From Roseibium salinum (GTDB lineage: Bacteria; Pseudomonadota; Alphaproteobacteria; Rhizobiales; Stappiaceae), in NCBI RefSeq assembly GCF_026240905.1, contig NZ_JAPEVI010000003.1, positions 248,001-312,000 of the forward strand: a stretch of 64,000 nt of DNA, in the 5' to 3' direction. Shown here in pieces: positions 37,828-47,789 of the stretch (position 1 is its first letter; every line of letters begins with the position of its first letter). Made by a program: the position numbers and the translations under genes. Below the pieces are notes generated by a model. It ran no database searches. It saw nothing but the letters and a program-made list of their open reading frames with translations, and had not been told where the DNA came from.

Positions 37828-39009
37828 ATGCCTTGGAGCAATCAATCAGGCGGCGGCGGTCCCTGGAAAGGTGGCGGGAGCGGCGGCGGCCCTTGGGGAA
37901 GCGGTGGAAACAGCGGCGGCCCTTGGGGCGGCGGCCCCAGCCGCGGTGGTGGCGGCGCGCCGCCGGACCTGGAAGAGCTTTTGAAACGCACGCAGGACCG
38001 GATGAAGTCGATCCTTCCGGGCGGTGGCGGCAATCTCGGTTTCGTCGGCGTGCTGATCGTCATCGGCATCGGCATCATCACCTGGCTCATGACCGGCTTC
38101 TACATCGTCAACGAAGGTGAAGTCGGCGTGGAACTGGTTCTCGGCGAGGTGGTGGACCAGACGCCCCCGGGCTTCAGCTACAACTGGCCTTATCCGGTAG
38201 GACAGGTCTACAAGCCGCGGGTCGAACTGCAGCGCGAGACGACCGTCGGGGTTGATGAGAGCGTCACCGGTTCCGGCGCTGTGCGAAGCCGGGACGTTCC
38301 GGAAGAAAGCCTCATGCTGACCGGGGACGAGAACATCGTCGACGTCGGCTTCAAGGTCCTGTGGCGAATCAAGAATACCAATGAGGGCATTACGGACTAT
38401 CTTTTCAACATTGAGGAACCGTTCGTGACGGTGAAGGCGGTTGCCGAAAGCGCCATGCGCGAGGTCGTCGGGGAATCGCGGATCGATTCGATCCTGACCG
38501 AGAGCCGTGTCACGATCGAAAAAGACGTTTTGACGCTCATGCAGACGACCATGGATACCTACCGCGCCGGCATTGAAATCGCCGAGGTGCAGATGCAGCG
38601 GGTCGACCCGCCGGAGCAGGTCATCGACGCCTTCCGGGACGTGCAGGCAGCACGGGCCGACCAGGAGCGCATCCGCAACGAGGCCGAAACCTATGCCAAC
38701 CGGATCGTTCCGGAAGCCCGTGGTGAAGCGGCCCGCATTCTGGAAGCCGCGAACGGCTACAGGGAGCAGACCATCGCCGAGGCGACGGGTGAGTCGCAGC
38801 GTTTCACCAAGATCTACGACCAGTACAAGCTCGCACCGGATGTCACCCGGGAGCGCATCTATCTCGAAACGCTGGAAAAAGTCTTGGGCAAGAACAACAA
38901 GATCATCATCGACAGCAGCACATCCGGCTCCGGCGTGTTGCCGTTCCTGCCGCTTAACGAACTGGGCGGTCGCGGCGCAGCTCCGGCCGCACGCACGGGA
39001 GGAAACTGA
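37828..39009 (+). CDS. hflK: FtsH protease modulator HflK
   Basis: SPFH-domain membrane protein that forms a large complex with HflC around the FtsH protease. The 393-residue product has a Gly/Pro/Trp-rich cytoplasmic lead (about 1-48, e.g. GGGPWGSGGNSGGPWGGG), a membrane segment at about 71-93 (FVGVLIVIGIGIITWLM), then the periplasmic SPFH domain and a helical region (ARADQERIRNEAETYANRI). The ATG at 37828 follows AAGGAAG. It is 2 nt upstream of hflC in the standard operon. Confidence 0.95.
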   Translation: MPWSNQSGGGGPWKGGGSGGGPWGSGGNSGGPWGGGPSRGGGGAPPDLEELLKRTQDRMKSILPGGGGNLGFVGVLIVIGIGIITWLMTGFYIVNEGEVGVELVLGEVVDQTPPGFSYNWPYPVGQVYKPRVELQRETTVGVDESVTGSGAVRSRDVPEESLMLTGDENIVDVGFKVLWRIKNTNEGITDYLFNIEEPFVTVKAVAESAMREVVGESRIDSILTESRVTIEKDVLTLMQTTMDTYRAGIEIAEVQMQRVDPPEQVIDAFRDVQAARADQERIRNEAETYANRIVPEARGEAARILEAANGYREQTIAEATGESQRFTKIYDQYKLAPDVTRERIYLETLEKVLGKNNKIIIDSSTSGSGVLPFLPLNELGGRGAAPAARTGGN

Positions 39010-39011
39010 TC

Positions 39012-39974
39012 ATGCGCGGCGGAATCATCGCAATCATCCTGGTCGTCGTAGCCATTGTCGGTTACCTGTCGATCTATGTCGTCACGCCGACCCAGCAGGC
39101 GCTTGTCATGCAGCTTGGCCGGATCATCGAGACGAAAACCGAACCGGGTGCCTACTTCAAATATCCGTTCGTTCAGAACGTGGTCTATCTGGACAAGCGC
39201 ATCCTGAACCTGAATATCCCGCCTCTTGAGCCGATCTCCTCGGACAAGAAGCGGTTGGTCGTGGACGCTTTCGCACGGTACCGGATCTCCGACCCGGTTC
39301 TGTTCTATCAGCGTGTTCAGAACATCCCGACGGCGAACCTGCGCCTTGCGACCCTGCTGCAGTCCACGCTGCGATCGGTGCTCGGCAGAACCAGCTTCAT
39401 GGCCCTTGTGCGGGACGATCGTGCCGGCGTCATGGAAGAGATCCGCAAGAATGTCAGCGCCAATGCTGCGGAACTGGGGATCGAACTGGTTGACGTGAAA
39501 ATCCGCCGTGCGGATCTGCCGGCAGCCAACTCCCAGGCGATCTACGCGCGAATGCAGACGGAACGTCAGCGTGAGGCAACCGAGATCAGGGCAGAGGGTG
39601 AAGAGCGGGCGCGCCAGATCCGGGCGCAGGCCGATCGCCGGGCCACGGTTCTGGTGGCGGAAGCCAGACGTGACTCGGAAATCACCCGTGGTGACGGAGA
39701 TGCGGAAAGAAACAGGATCTTTGCCGAAGCCTTTGGCGCGGATCCGGCGTTCTTCGCCTTCTACCGTTCCATGCAGGCCTATGAGACCGGCCTGGAGGCA
39801 GGTGACACCAGCCTGGTCCTATCGCCCGACTCCAGCTTCTTCCGCTTCTTCAAGGACCCGTCCGGCGAGCGTGCGCCCGGGGCCGGTGGCGGAAACGGCA
39901 ATGGCAACGGCAATGGCAATGGCGATGGTGGTGAAGACCTCATCGATCGTACCTCTTCGCTCACCGCGCAATGA
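39012..39974 (+). CDS. hflC: FtsH protease modulator HflC
   Basis: Partner of HflK in the periplasmic SPFH complex that controls FtsH. The 320-residue protein has an N-terminal signal-anchor (GIIAIILVVVAIVGYLSIYVV, about 4-24), the SPFH domain (TPTQQALVMQLGRI ... PGAYFKYPFVQNVVYLDKRI) and a coiled-coil region (RQREATEIRAEGEERARQIR). The C-terminal tail contains a GNGNGNGN tract encoded by GGCAATGGCAACG-type repeats, a place where slippage could change length. It overlaps the DUF2065 gene by 4 nt (ATGA). Confidence 0.95.
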   Translation: MRGGIIAIILVVVAIVGYLSIYVVTPTQQALVMQLGRIIETKTEPGAYFKYPFVQNVVYLDKRILNLNIPPLEPISSDKKRLVVDAFARYRISDPVLFYQRVQNIPTANLRLATLLQSTLRSVLGRTSFMALVRDDRAGVMEEIRKNVSANAAELGIELVDVKIRRADLPAANSQAIYARMQTERQREATEIRAEGEERARQIRAQADRRATVLVAEARRDSEITRGDGDAERNRIFAEAFGADPAFFAFYRSMQAYETGLEAGDTSLVLSPDSSFFRFFKDPSGERAPGAGGGNGNGNGNGNGDGGEDLIDRTSSLTAQ

Positions 39975-40156
39975 GTGAACTGCTGACCGCGCTGGGTCTG
40001 GTTCTGGTTTTCGAAGGAGTGCTCTATGCACTTGCGCCCGGCGGCATGAAGCAAGTCATGCGCAGCGCGCTGGAGACTTCGGACCAGACCCTGCGCACTG
40101 CAGGTCTGATTGCCGCCGCAATTGGCGTGCTTCTTGTGTGGATCATACGCGGATAG
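39971..40156 (+). CDS. DUF2065 family membrane protein
   Basis: A 61-residue protein with two membrane helices (ELLTALGLVLVFEGVLYALA and TAGLIAAAIGVLLVWIIRG) separated by a short loop, the DUF2065 layout. It overlaps hflC by ATGA and is therefore translationally coupled. In Proteobacteria this small protein accompanies hflKC; its role is unknown. The charge pattern puts the loop (KQVMRSALETSDQTLR) in the cytoplasm or periplasm depending on topology. Confidence 0.9.
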   Translation: MSELLTALGLVLVFEGVLYALAPGGMKQVMRSALETSDQTLRTAGLIAAAIGVLLVWIIRG

Positions 40157-40311
40157 CGAAAAGTTGTCGGGCGGGAGGCGCCAAAACCTTCCGCCCGTTC
40201 TATATTCAAGAGGATCTGAGCCGGACTGGGCCATCGACTGTCTGGTCTCATGTCACTATCAGTCTCGTGACCCGACAACAGCCCAGCCCGCAGGGATGAG
40301 GAGAGAGCCCC

Positions 40312-41799
40312 ATGGCACCAGAATTCTTTCACCGCCGAATGACCCGGATCGGATTTGCTGCGGCCGGTATCGTTCTTGGCGGAATGGTTGCTTTTCAGCC
40401 AGTCCAGCCAGCAAAGGCGCAAGGACCGGTCTCCGTCGCCGATCTGGCGGAGAACCTAGCTGATGCTGTCGTGAACATTTCCACCGCCCAGACCGTGCAG
40501 GCGCAGCGCTCCGTGCCCATGCCGGAGGTTCCCGACGGGTCTCCTTTCCAGGAGTTTTTCGAGGAGTTCTTCGACCGGCAGAACCGCGACAACGACCAGC
40601 CGCGCCGCGTTCAGTCCCTTGGCTCCGGTTTCGTGCTCGACGGCACGGAAGGCATCATCGTCACCAACAACCACGTGATTGAAGGCGCGGACGAAGTGAC
40701 CGTCAACTTCAATGACGGGACAAAGCTCAGGGCGGACGTCCTGGGGATCGACGACAAGACCGATATCGCCGTTCTGAAGGTCGACCCGCCCAAGCCGCTG
40801 AAGGCCGTCAGTTTCGGTGATTCCGACGTGATCCGGGTCGGCGACTGGGTGATGGCGATCGGCAACCCGTTCGGTCTCGGCGGCACGGTGACCGTGGGTA
40901 TCGTCTCCGCGCGGAACCGCGATATCAATGCCGGACCCTACGACAACTTCATCCAGACCGATGCATCCATCAACCGGGGCAACTCGGGCGGCCCGCTGTT
41001 CGACATGCAGGGCAATGTGGTCGGTATCAATACAGCGATCATTTCTCCTTCCGGCGGCTCGATCGGGATCGGTTTCGCCATCCCGGCCAAGACCGCCATT
41101 CGGGTGATCGATCAACTGCGTGAATTCGGGGAGACCCGTCGCGGCTGGCTCGGCGTCCGCATCCAGGAAGTCACCGACGAGATCGCCGAGAGCCTTGGCA
41201 TGGGCGATGCCAGAGGCGCCCTGGTTGCCGGGGTGACCGAGGGTGGACCGGCCGAGAAGGGAAAGATCGAGGCAGGTGACGTCATCATCAGGTTCGATGG
41301 CAGAAGGGTTGCCACGATGCGCGAGTTGCCGCGCATGGTCGCTGAAACCGCCGTCGGCAAGGAGGTCGAGGTCACCGTCCTGCGCAAGGGCAAGGAGGTC
41401 CCCATCAAGGTGACACTGGAACGCCTTGAGGAAAACGAGGTGATCGAGACCAGCACGGAGACCGAGGAGCAGACGCCGGACAAGCCCGTCGACAAGAGCG
41501 AAGTCCTGGGCATGACCCTGGCTGAGCTTGACGATGCTCTGCGCCAGCAATTCTCCATCGATGAAGATGTCACCGGTGTGGTGATCACGGAAGTGAAGCC
41601 GGGATCCTCGGCCGAGGAAAAACGGGTGATGGCCGGCGACGTCATCAAGGAGGTCGCGCAGGAAACGGTCGCGACGCCGGCTGACGTCGAAGCCCAGATC
41701 AAGAAACTCAAGGATGAAGGCCGCCGCTCGGCCCTGCTGCTCCTGGCGAATCCGACCGGCGATGTCCGTTTCGTGCCGGTGCGGATCGAAGACCAGTAA
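40312..41799 (+). CDS. degP: DegP/HtrA-type periplasmic serine protease
   Basis: Periplasmic protease-chaperone for misfolded envelope proteins. The 495-residue precursor has a signal peptide (RIGFAAAGIVLGGMVAF to PAKAQ, cleavage near residue 36), a trypsin-like domain with His in TNNHVIEGA (about 121), Asp in DKTDIAVL (about 151) and Ser in NRGNSGGPLF (about 225), and two PDZ domains (about 265-360 and 395-490). The ATG follows GAGGAGAG. It is 155 nt after the DUF2065 gene. A palindromic terminator follows. Confidence 0.95.
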   Translation: MAPEFFHRRMTRIGFAAAGIVLGGMVAFQPVQPAKAQGPVSVADLAENLADAVVNISTAQTVQAQRSVPMPEVPDGSPFQEFFEEFFDRQNRDNDQPRRVQSLGSGFVLDGTEGIIVTNNHVIEGADEVTVNFNDGTKLRADVLGIDDKTDIAVLKVDPPKPLKAVSFGDSDVIRVGDWVMAIGNPFGLGGTVTVGIVSARNRDINAGPYDNFIQTDASINRGNSGGPLFDMQGNVVGINTAIISPSGGSIGIGFAIPAKTAIRVIDQLREFGETRRGWLGVRIQEVTDEIAESLGMGDARGALVAGVTEGGPAEKGKIEAGDVIIRFDGRRVATMRELPRMVAETAVGKEVEVTVLRKGKEVPIKVTLERLEENEVIETSTETEEQTPDKPVDKSEVLGMTLAELDDALRQQFSIDEDVTGVVITEVKPGSSAEEKRVMAGDVIKEVAQETVATPADVEAQIKKLKDEGRRSALLLLANPTGDVRFVPVRIEDQ

Positions 41800-41825
41800 A
41801 CCGGCCGATCGGTTCACCTGAACGC

Positions 41826-41851
41826 AATAGGGCGCCGATCGGCGCCCTATT
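41826..41851. terminator. perfect 26-bp palindrome, terminator after degP
   Basis: The segment is its own reverse complement over all 26 bases (outer arm AATAGGGCGCCGA), forming a GC-rich hairpin 26 nt after degP and followed by TCATTTG. The next gene, serB, also converges on it but stops 91 nt away, so it could work in both directions. Confidence 0.7.
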
Positions 41852-41942
41852 CATTTGATCTGTTGGCTTGCTCCCTGGCAGGGAAATGTCCGACACGGAC
41901 GAAAGCAGGTCGAGCCACCTGGCGTTGCCTGGGGCAACCCTG

Positions 41943-42833
41943 TCAGCTCAGCACGAACTCGCTTTCCGCGTAGCCCTGGAGATAGAGCAGGGCGGTAAGG
42001 TCACCGTGGTCGATGCGGAAGTCGGCGGCGGCCGCCACCGCGGGTTTGGCGCGGTAGGCGACGCCGCAGCCGGCCCGCTCGAGCATTGCCAGATCGTTGG
42101 CACCGTCACCGACAGCGAGGGTTTCTTCCAAGGAAAGGCCGATTTCCGCCACCAGAGCCTCCAGGCGGGCGCGTTTGGCGTCGCGGCCGAGGATGGGCTC
42201 CTGGACCTTCCCGGTCAGCTTGCCGCCCTCTTCCAAGAGGATATTGGCCTGGTTCTCGTCGAAGCCTATCATGTCCGAAACGGCCCGGCTGAAGCTGGTG
42301 AAGCCGCCGGAGACGAGCGAGCAATAGGCGCCGGACGCCTTCATGGTCTGCACCAGGGTGCGGCCGCCGGGCATCAACTGGATGCGGTTGCTCAATACGG
42401 AGTCGATCGCCGAAAGCGGCAGGCCGGCAAGCAGGGCGACGCGCTCGCGCAAGGCCGGCTCGAATTCGATCTCGCCGCGCATGGCGCGCTCGGTGATCGC
42501 GGAAATCTCGTCTTTCAGACCGAGTTCGGCCGCCAGTTCGTCAATGCATTCCTGGCGGATCATGGTCGAATCCATATCCGCGATCAGCAGGCGCTTGCGG
42601 CGGCCCTCCTGCTGTTGCACAAAGACATCCACCGGAGCCCGCCCGACAACCTCGCGCAGGGCAGCGTCGGCTTCGCTTGCGTTCATCCCTTCAATCCGGA
42701 TATCGGCGGCTACGCCAGGATTGAGGAGTGTCGATGTTCCGGTGACGCCGAGGGCATCCTCCGCCCTGCGGATCAGTTCCGCTTCGACCGAGGGCGCAGT
42801 TGGGGTGGACACCAGAGTGGCAACTAAAGACAT
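41943..42833 (-). CDS. serB: phosphoserine phosphatase
   Basis: HAD-family enzyme for the last step of serine synthesis. The 296-residue protein starts at the ATG at 42833 (MSLVATLVSTPTAPS). An N-terminal ACT-like or regulatory region (about 1-80) precedes the catalytic motif LLIADMDSTMI (about 84-94), then GGFTSFSRAV and motif IV AVGDGANDLAML. Its start codon shares bases with that of miaA on the other strand (CATG), so each promoter must lie inside the other gene. An upstream extension to 42977 would run through miaA. Confidence 0.94.
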   Translation of the reverse strand: MSLVATLVSTPTAPSVEAELIRRAEDALGVTGTSTLLNPGVAADIRIEGMNASEADAALREVVGRAPVDVFVQQQEGRRKRLLIADMDSTMIRQECIDELAAELGLKDEISAITERAMRGEIEFEPALRERVALLAGLPLSAIDSVLSNRIQLMPGGRTLVQTMKASGAYCSLVSGGFTSFSRAVSDMIGFDENQANILLEEGGKLTGKVQEPILGRDAKRARLEALVAEIGLSLEETLAVGDGANDLAMLERAGCGVAYRAKPAVAAAADFRIDHGDLTALLYLQGYAESEFVLS

Positions 42834-43773
42834 GAATGATTCCCTGGAAGGCAATGGAAAACGGGCTGTTGGCAGACGCGCCATTCTGATAGCCGGGCCG
42901 ACGGCCAGCGGCAAGTCCGCTTTGGCGCTGGACCTTGCCGAACGGCGGAACGGCGTGATCATCAACGCCGACTCCATGCAGCTCTACGAGGACCTGCGTC
43001 TCGTGAGCGCCCGGCCATCGGCTGAAGAAGAGGCGCTGGTTCCGCATCGGCTCTACGGCATCCTGCCGGCATCGTCCGCCTTTTCGACCGGCGCCTGGCT
43101 CAGCCTGGCGTCCAGGGAACTGGACGCTGCCTGGCAGGCGGGGCGGCTGCCGATAGTGGTAGGCGGAACGGGGCTTTATTTCAAGGCTCTGACCGAAGGC
43201 TTTGCCGATTTGCCTGATATTCCCGAAGACGTGCGCGCGGGTGCGCGGGAACTCGCCGATGAGGAAGGCGTCACGGGATTGAAATCGGCGCTTGCGGAAG
43301 CGGGCGATGCGGAGGCGGCGGCCGGGCTCAGCGATCCGCAACGCCTCGCGCGGGCACTGGAAGTGATCAGGGCGACCGGCAAGCCGCTGGCCCTGTGGCA
43401 GAAGGAACAGCAATCCGCGCCGATCCTCACGGACGAGGCATGTGACCGGTTCGTGCTGGCGCCGCCCCGGCCGTGGCTGCACGAGAGGATTGAACGGCGC
43501 GCGCGTCTGATGCTGTCGGAAGAAGGGTGTGAAGAGGTCCGGGCACTCCTTGCCAAGGGACTGTCGGGCAAACTTCCGGCCATGCGGGCCATCGGGGTCG
43601 GCGAAATTGGCGCCTATCTGTCCGGTGAGGTCGAATACGAGCAAGCGGCAATTCGCCTCACTATTGCAACGCGGCAATACGCCAAACGCCAGGAGACCTG
43701 GTTCCGTAATCAGATGGCTAAATGGCAACGAGTTGATCCATCAACCGAATTGGACACGAACGCGCTGCTGTGA
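42832..43773 (+). CDS. miaA: tRNA dimethylallyltransferase
   Basis: Adds the dimethylallyl group to A37 of tRNAs that read UNN codons. The 313-residue protein starts at the ATG at 42832 (MNDSLEGNGKRAVGRRAIL) and has the P-loop GPTASGKSALAL near 24-35, INADSMQLYEDL, VVGGTGLYFKALTEG, and the C-terminal RQYAKRQETWFRNQ. The ATG overlaps the serB start codon on the other strand. A longer frame beginning at 42343 is a shadow of serB. In relatives ilvB often follows, but here a GNAT gene does. Confidence 0.94.
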   Translation: MNDSLEGNGKRAVGRRAILIAGPTASGKSALALDLAERRNGVIINADSMQLYEDLRLVSARPSAEEEALVPHRLYGILPASSAFSTGAWLSLASRELDAAWQAGRLPIVVGGTGLYFKALTEGFADLPDIPEDVRAGARELADEEGVTGLKSALAEAGDAEAAAGLSDPQRLARALEVIRATGKPLALWQKEQQSAPILTDEACDRFVLAPPRPWLHERIERRARLMLSEEGCEEVRALLAKGLSGKLPAMRAIGVGEIGAYLSGEVEYEQAAIRLTIATRQYAKRQETWFRNQMAKWQRVDPSTELDTNALL

Positions 43774-43993
43774 ATAATTTGAGGAGAATGAATTAATCTT
43801 AAGGTTGTGCAGTGCAGCGAGGTTAATTTGCCTAACTTGTTGGAATTGTGAGTGTAATTTTATTTTTTTGACCTTATACTTTGGTCTGCCACCGAGTTGG
43901 CGCAATTCAGGGTTATGAGGGTCTGGTTACGAACAGCAGTGATTGCGGGGTCCCGCGGCTGTCCGTAGCAATATCCAAGAATGGGAGGACACG

Positions 43994-44533
43994 GTGCAGA
44001 CGATTTTCCTCGAATGCGGCTCAGTGCGGCTTGTTCCCTTCTCTCCAGCCGATATCAAACTGGTCCAAGATCTCCATTCAGATCCCTTTGGTAACAGGTG
44101 CAACGAACTGTCGACCAATTGTGCCCCCATGGATGCGGGGGAACTGGTGCGCACAGCATTGCAGAACCAGAACGATCTCGGATTTGCGAAGTGGAAGGCC
44201 GTTTCGGAAGATGGAAGATTTCTCGGCTGGGCGGGTTTTACACCGGTCGCCGAAACGTCTGAAATCAGCGTGAACTATTGTCTCCCGAAGGAAGTCGTGG
44301 ACCGGGATCCGGGGCTGCCCACGCGGCTGTTCTCGGCCCTGGCCGACTGGTTCTTCGAGAACACCTACTTTTCCCACCTCGTGACGGTCGTGCGCACGGA
44401 CAATCGCGAAGTGCGCGAAGTCGTCAAGCAGACCGGCTTCTATCACCGCGAAAGCAAGGTCATTGAGGGCATGCAGGCGGACGTCTTCCAGATGCTCAGC
44501 CCGTCGATGCAATCCTATCTCATGAGCGCCTGA
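43994..44533 (+). CDS. RimJ/RimL-type GNAT acetyltransferase
   Basis: A 179-residue GNAT-fold protein starting at the GTG at 43994, preceded by GGGAGG. FLECGSVRLVPFSPADIKLV is the usual beginning of RimJ/RimL-like N-acetyltransferases, and LFSALADWFFENTYFSHLVTV with TGFYHRESKVIEG the C-terminal part. The canonical acetyl-CoA loop (R/QxxGxG/A) is weak (DPGLPTRLFSAL), so the activity is uncertain. It follows miaA by 220 nt and ends at a strong terminator. Acceptor substrate unknown. Confidence 0.82.
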   Translation: MQTIFLECGSVRLVPFSPADIKLVQDLHSDPFGNRCNELSTNCAPMDAGELVRTALQNQNDLGFAKWKAVSEDGRFLGWAGFTPVAETSEISVNYCLPKEVVDRDPGLPTRLFSALADWFFENTYFSHLVTVVRTDNREVREVVKQTGFYHRESKVIEGMQADVFQMLSPSMQSYLMSA

Positions 44534-44602
44534 AGCATCCCCGTATAAACGCGGGAGAATGCGGCAGCTCGAACAGACTGACACTGCAACAGAGCGACTA
44601 TG

Positions 44603-44631
44603 GGGACCGGGTATCGTACGGTCCCTTTTTC
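44603..44631 (+). terminator. Rho-independent terminator after the GNAT gene
   Basis: Perfect 7-bp stem GGGACCG / CGGTCCC with a 9-nt loop, directly followed by TTTTTCTTT. Confidence 0.85.
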
Positions 44632-44763
44632 TTTGAAGGCCGTCCGATTTGCAGGATGCCGTTTCCTGTTCGCCGAGGCTCAGGAATATCCACTCCCCTG
44701 AAGGACGAGCGGAAAGGTCCGCATTCCTCCAGGGGGGCGTTGAGCGCCGGCCGGCCTGCCGGA

Positions 44764-46320
<1,557 letters not shown>

Positions 46321-46462
46321 GTCTTTCGTCCCTGGCTTGGATCGGCTCTTCTTAAGTGAAAACGACAGGAGTTGCGAGACGCGATCCGAATTTCGTCATG
46401 CGGTTTGCAAAATTTCTCCCCTAAGTGCCCGTTCCACGTGTCAGACGCGGATCAGCCGACGC

Positions 46463-46564
46463 TCAGGGGCATCTAAGAAGGAGGAGATCGCCAAGTAGAA
46501 TCAGGCCGCAGCGCAGGGAATGCGCGCTCGGAGAAGAACCGTGAATGTCGCGTGGCGCGATCAT
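46463..46564 (-). promoter_or_regulatory. leucine-rich leader peptide ORF of a leuA attenuator
   Basis: A 33-codon minus-strand ORF opens at the ATG at 46564 and ends TGA at 46463. Its last 14 residues, GLILLGDLLLLRCP, hold seven leucines in CTG, CTA, CTT and CTC codons, and an eighth sits just upstream. The stop is 142 nt before the leuA start. Beyond it, GATCCG (46453-46448) can pair with CGGATC (46388-46383), and CGCGTCT occurs twice, so alternative pairings are possible. I see no clear T-run terminator. The remainder of the gap (46565-46700) should hold the promoter. Confidence 0.6.
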
Positions 46565-46636
46565 GGATCTGTCTTTGGCCTGTCGTCTCAAAAGGTCGCC
46601 CGCCAAGACTGACGGAAAAGCATGACCTGATTGTTA

Positions 46637-47588
46637 ACGGGTATCGTTCTTACGGCAGGAATCCATTTGATGCAAGTGTGCGGCTTTGAGATCACCTAAC
46701 TTAATCTGTGTCTCTCTCCACAGTATAGACAATGAATTTCTTAATGTTTCCATCAAAGAATCTCACAAACCTACCATAGATCCTAATCTTATTTCCAGTG
46801 AACTGGCTCCATGAAAAGTCGTCTTCTCTCGGTAGTCGTCCATCGGCTTTGAATTCGAAGCGGAATCCTCTATTGATATCTTCAGAAAATATGACGCCTG
46901 TCTTTGATGATCTGCTAAATGAATTTACAATGCCCACTAGAATACTGTCTTCATCATCAATTCTGTCAGCTTCTATGCGAGATAATACGTGCGCGTCGAC
47001 CACGCCTATGGGTTCTTCGAACGGGCCTGCCAATAGGTTCACGTACTCAGCACTTCGGCCAATTGGTCTAAATACTGACCGAAATGAATTTGAAGTAATG
47101 CTTCTTAACACCTGCATTTTATCGTTGTGTTGCTCTAGGTGTTGTTCGACCTCACTTTCTTGTCGAACTTCTTCGTCCGACTTATGAAGCACCCCATTTC
47201 TTTCCCTAAGTAAGTCATTATTCTCCTCAAGAGCTTCAATTAGGCGTTCAATCTGAGGGTCTCCGCTTGGGATCCAGTTTTCTACTGTCTTGCTAACAAA
47301 GGTGGTGAAAGGGGCGGCTACTATTGCCCCAAGTGCACCAGCAATGACGGTTTGTTTGAAAGAACCTTCTTCAGGAGGAATAATATAAAGTTCAAGTTTG
47401 CTTCTAGGAGCCTGTGCAATTATCTCTCCAGTTATGTAATAGTGACCTAAAATTGAAAGTGTTCGTGCAAGTCCATAGTATGATTGGCTTGCGTCATACA
47501 AATCGAGTCTTGCATAATCGGCAATCGCGCCCGTATATTTTATCGAAAATAGTGATTCTACCATTGTTGCCTCCCGCTACGGGTATCG
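46637..47588. repeat. 10-bp direct repeat flanking a low-GC gene
   Basis: ACGGGTATCG occurs at 46637-46646 and again at 47579-47588. The two copies bracket the AT-rich gene 46701-47564 closely (54 nt from its stop and 14 nt from its start). The arrangement suggests a duplicated target or a recombination scar from insertion. Confidence 0.45.
46701..47564 (-). CDS. hypothetical protein, AT-rich and probably horizontally acquired
   Basis: A 287-residue protein I do not recognise. The N-terminal part (about 1-90: SLFSIKYTGAIADYARLDLY, ASQSYYGLARTLSILGHYYI) looks like a compact alpha/beta domain. It is followed by a hydrophobic stretch GALGAIVAAPFTTFVSKTV (about 92-110) that could be a membrane segment, a charged helix (about 118-165, RLIEALEENNDLLRERNG) and a C-terminal beta-rich domain. 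Base composition is plainly poorer in GC than any neighbour, and a 10-bp direct repeat flanks it. A defence or mobile cargo role is possible, but nothing in the sequence shows it. Confidence 0.75.
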   Translation of the reverse strand: MVESLFSIKYTGAIADYARLDLYDASQSYYGLARTLSILGHYYITGEIIAQAPRSKLELYIIPPEEGSFKQTVIAGALGAIVAAPFTTFVSKTVENWIPSGDPQIERLIEALEENNDLLRERNGVLHKSDEEVRQESEVEQHLEQHNDKMQVLRSITSNSFRSVFRPIGRSAEYVNLLAGPFEEPIGVVDAHVLSRIEADRIDDEDSILVGIVNSFSRSSKTGVIFSEDINRGFRFEFKADGRLPREDDFSWSQFTGNKIRIYGRFVRFFDGNIKKFIVYTVERDTD

Positions 47589-47789
47589 ATCATAAATTGA
47601 CGTGCGCCGATAATTCAATTGATAAGTTGCAATAGTAATTTAAGTTGCGTTCGCAGAGACAAGTCGAAACTTCAATTATTGATTAGTAAACCGAGGTACT
47701 GAGAGCGCCGCAAGAAATTGTATCTATGTAACTGCCTCGGAAAGCTCATCGTCGAGCCGTCATGTCGACAGCGGGGCGCACATACCGAG

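Noticed and set aside
39890..39940. CRISPR-like short repeats at the end of hflC
   Set aside because: A 6-bp coding tandem repeat without spacers; no CRISPR array or cas gene was found in the window.
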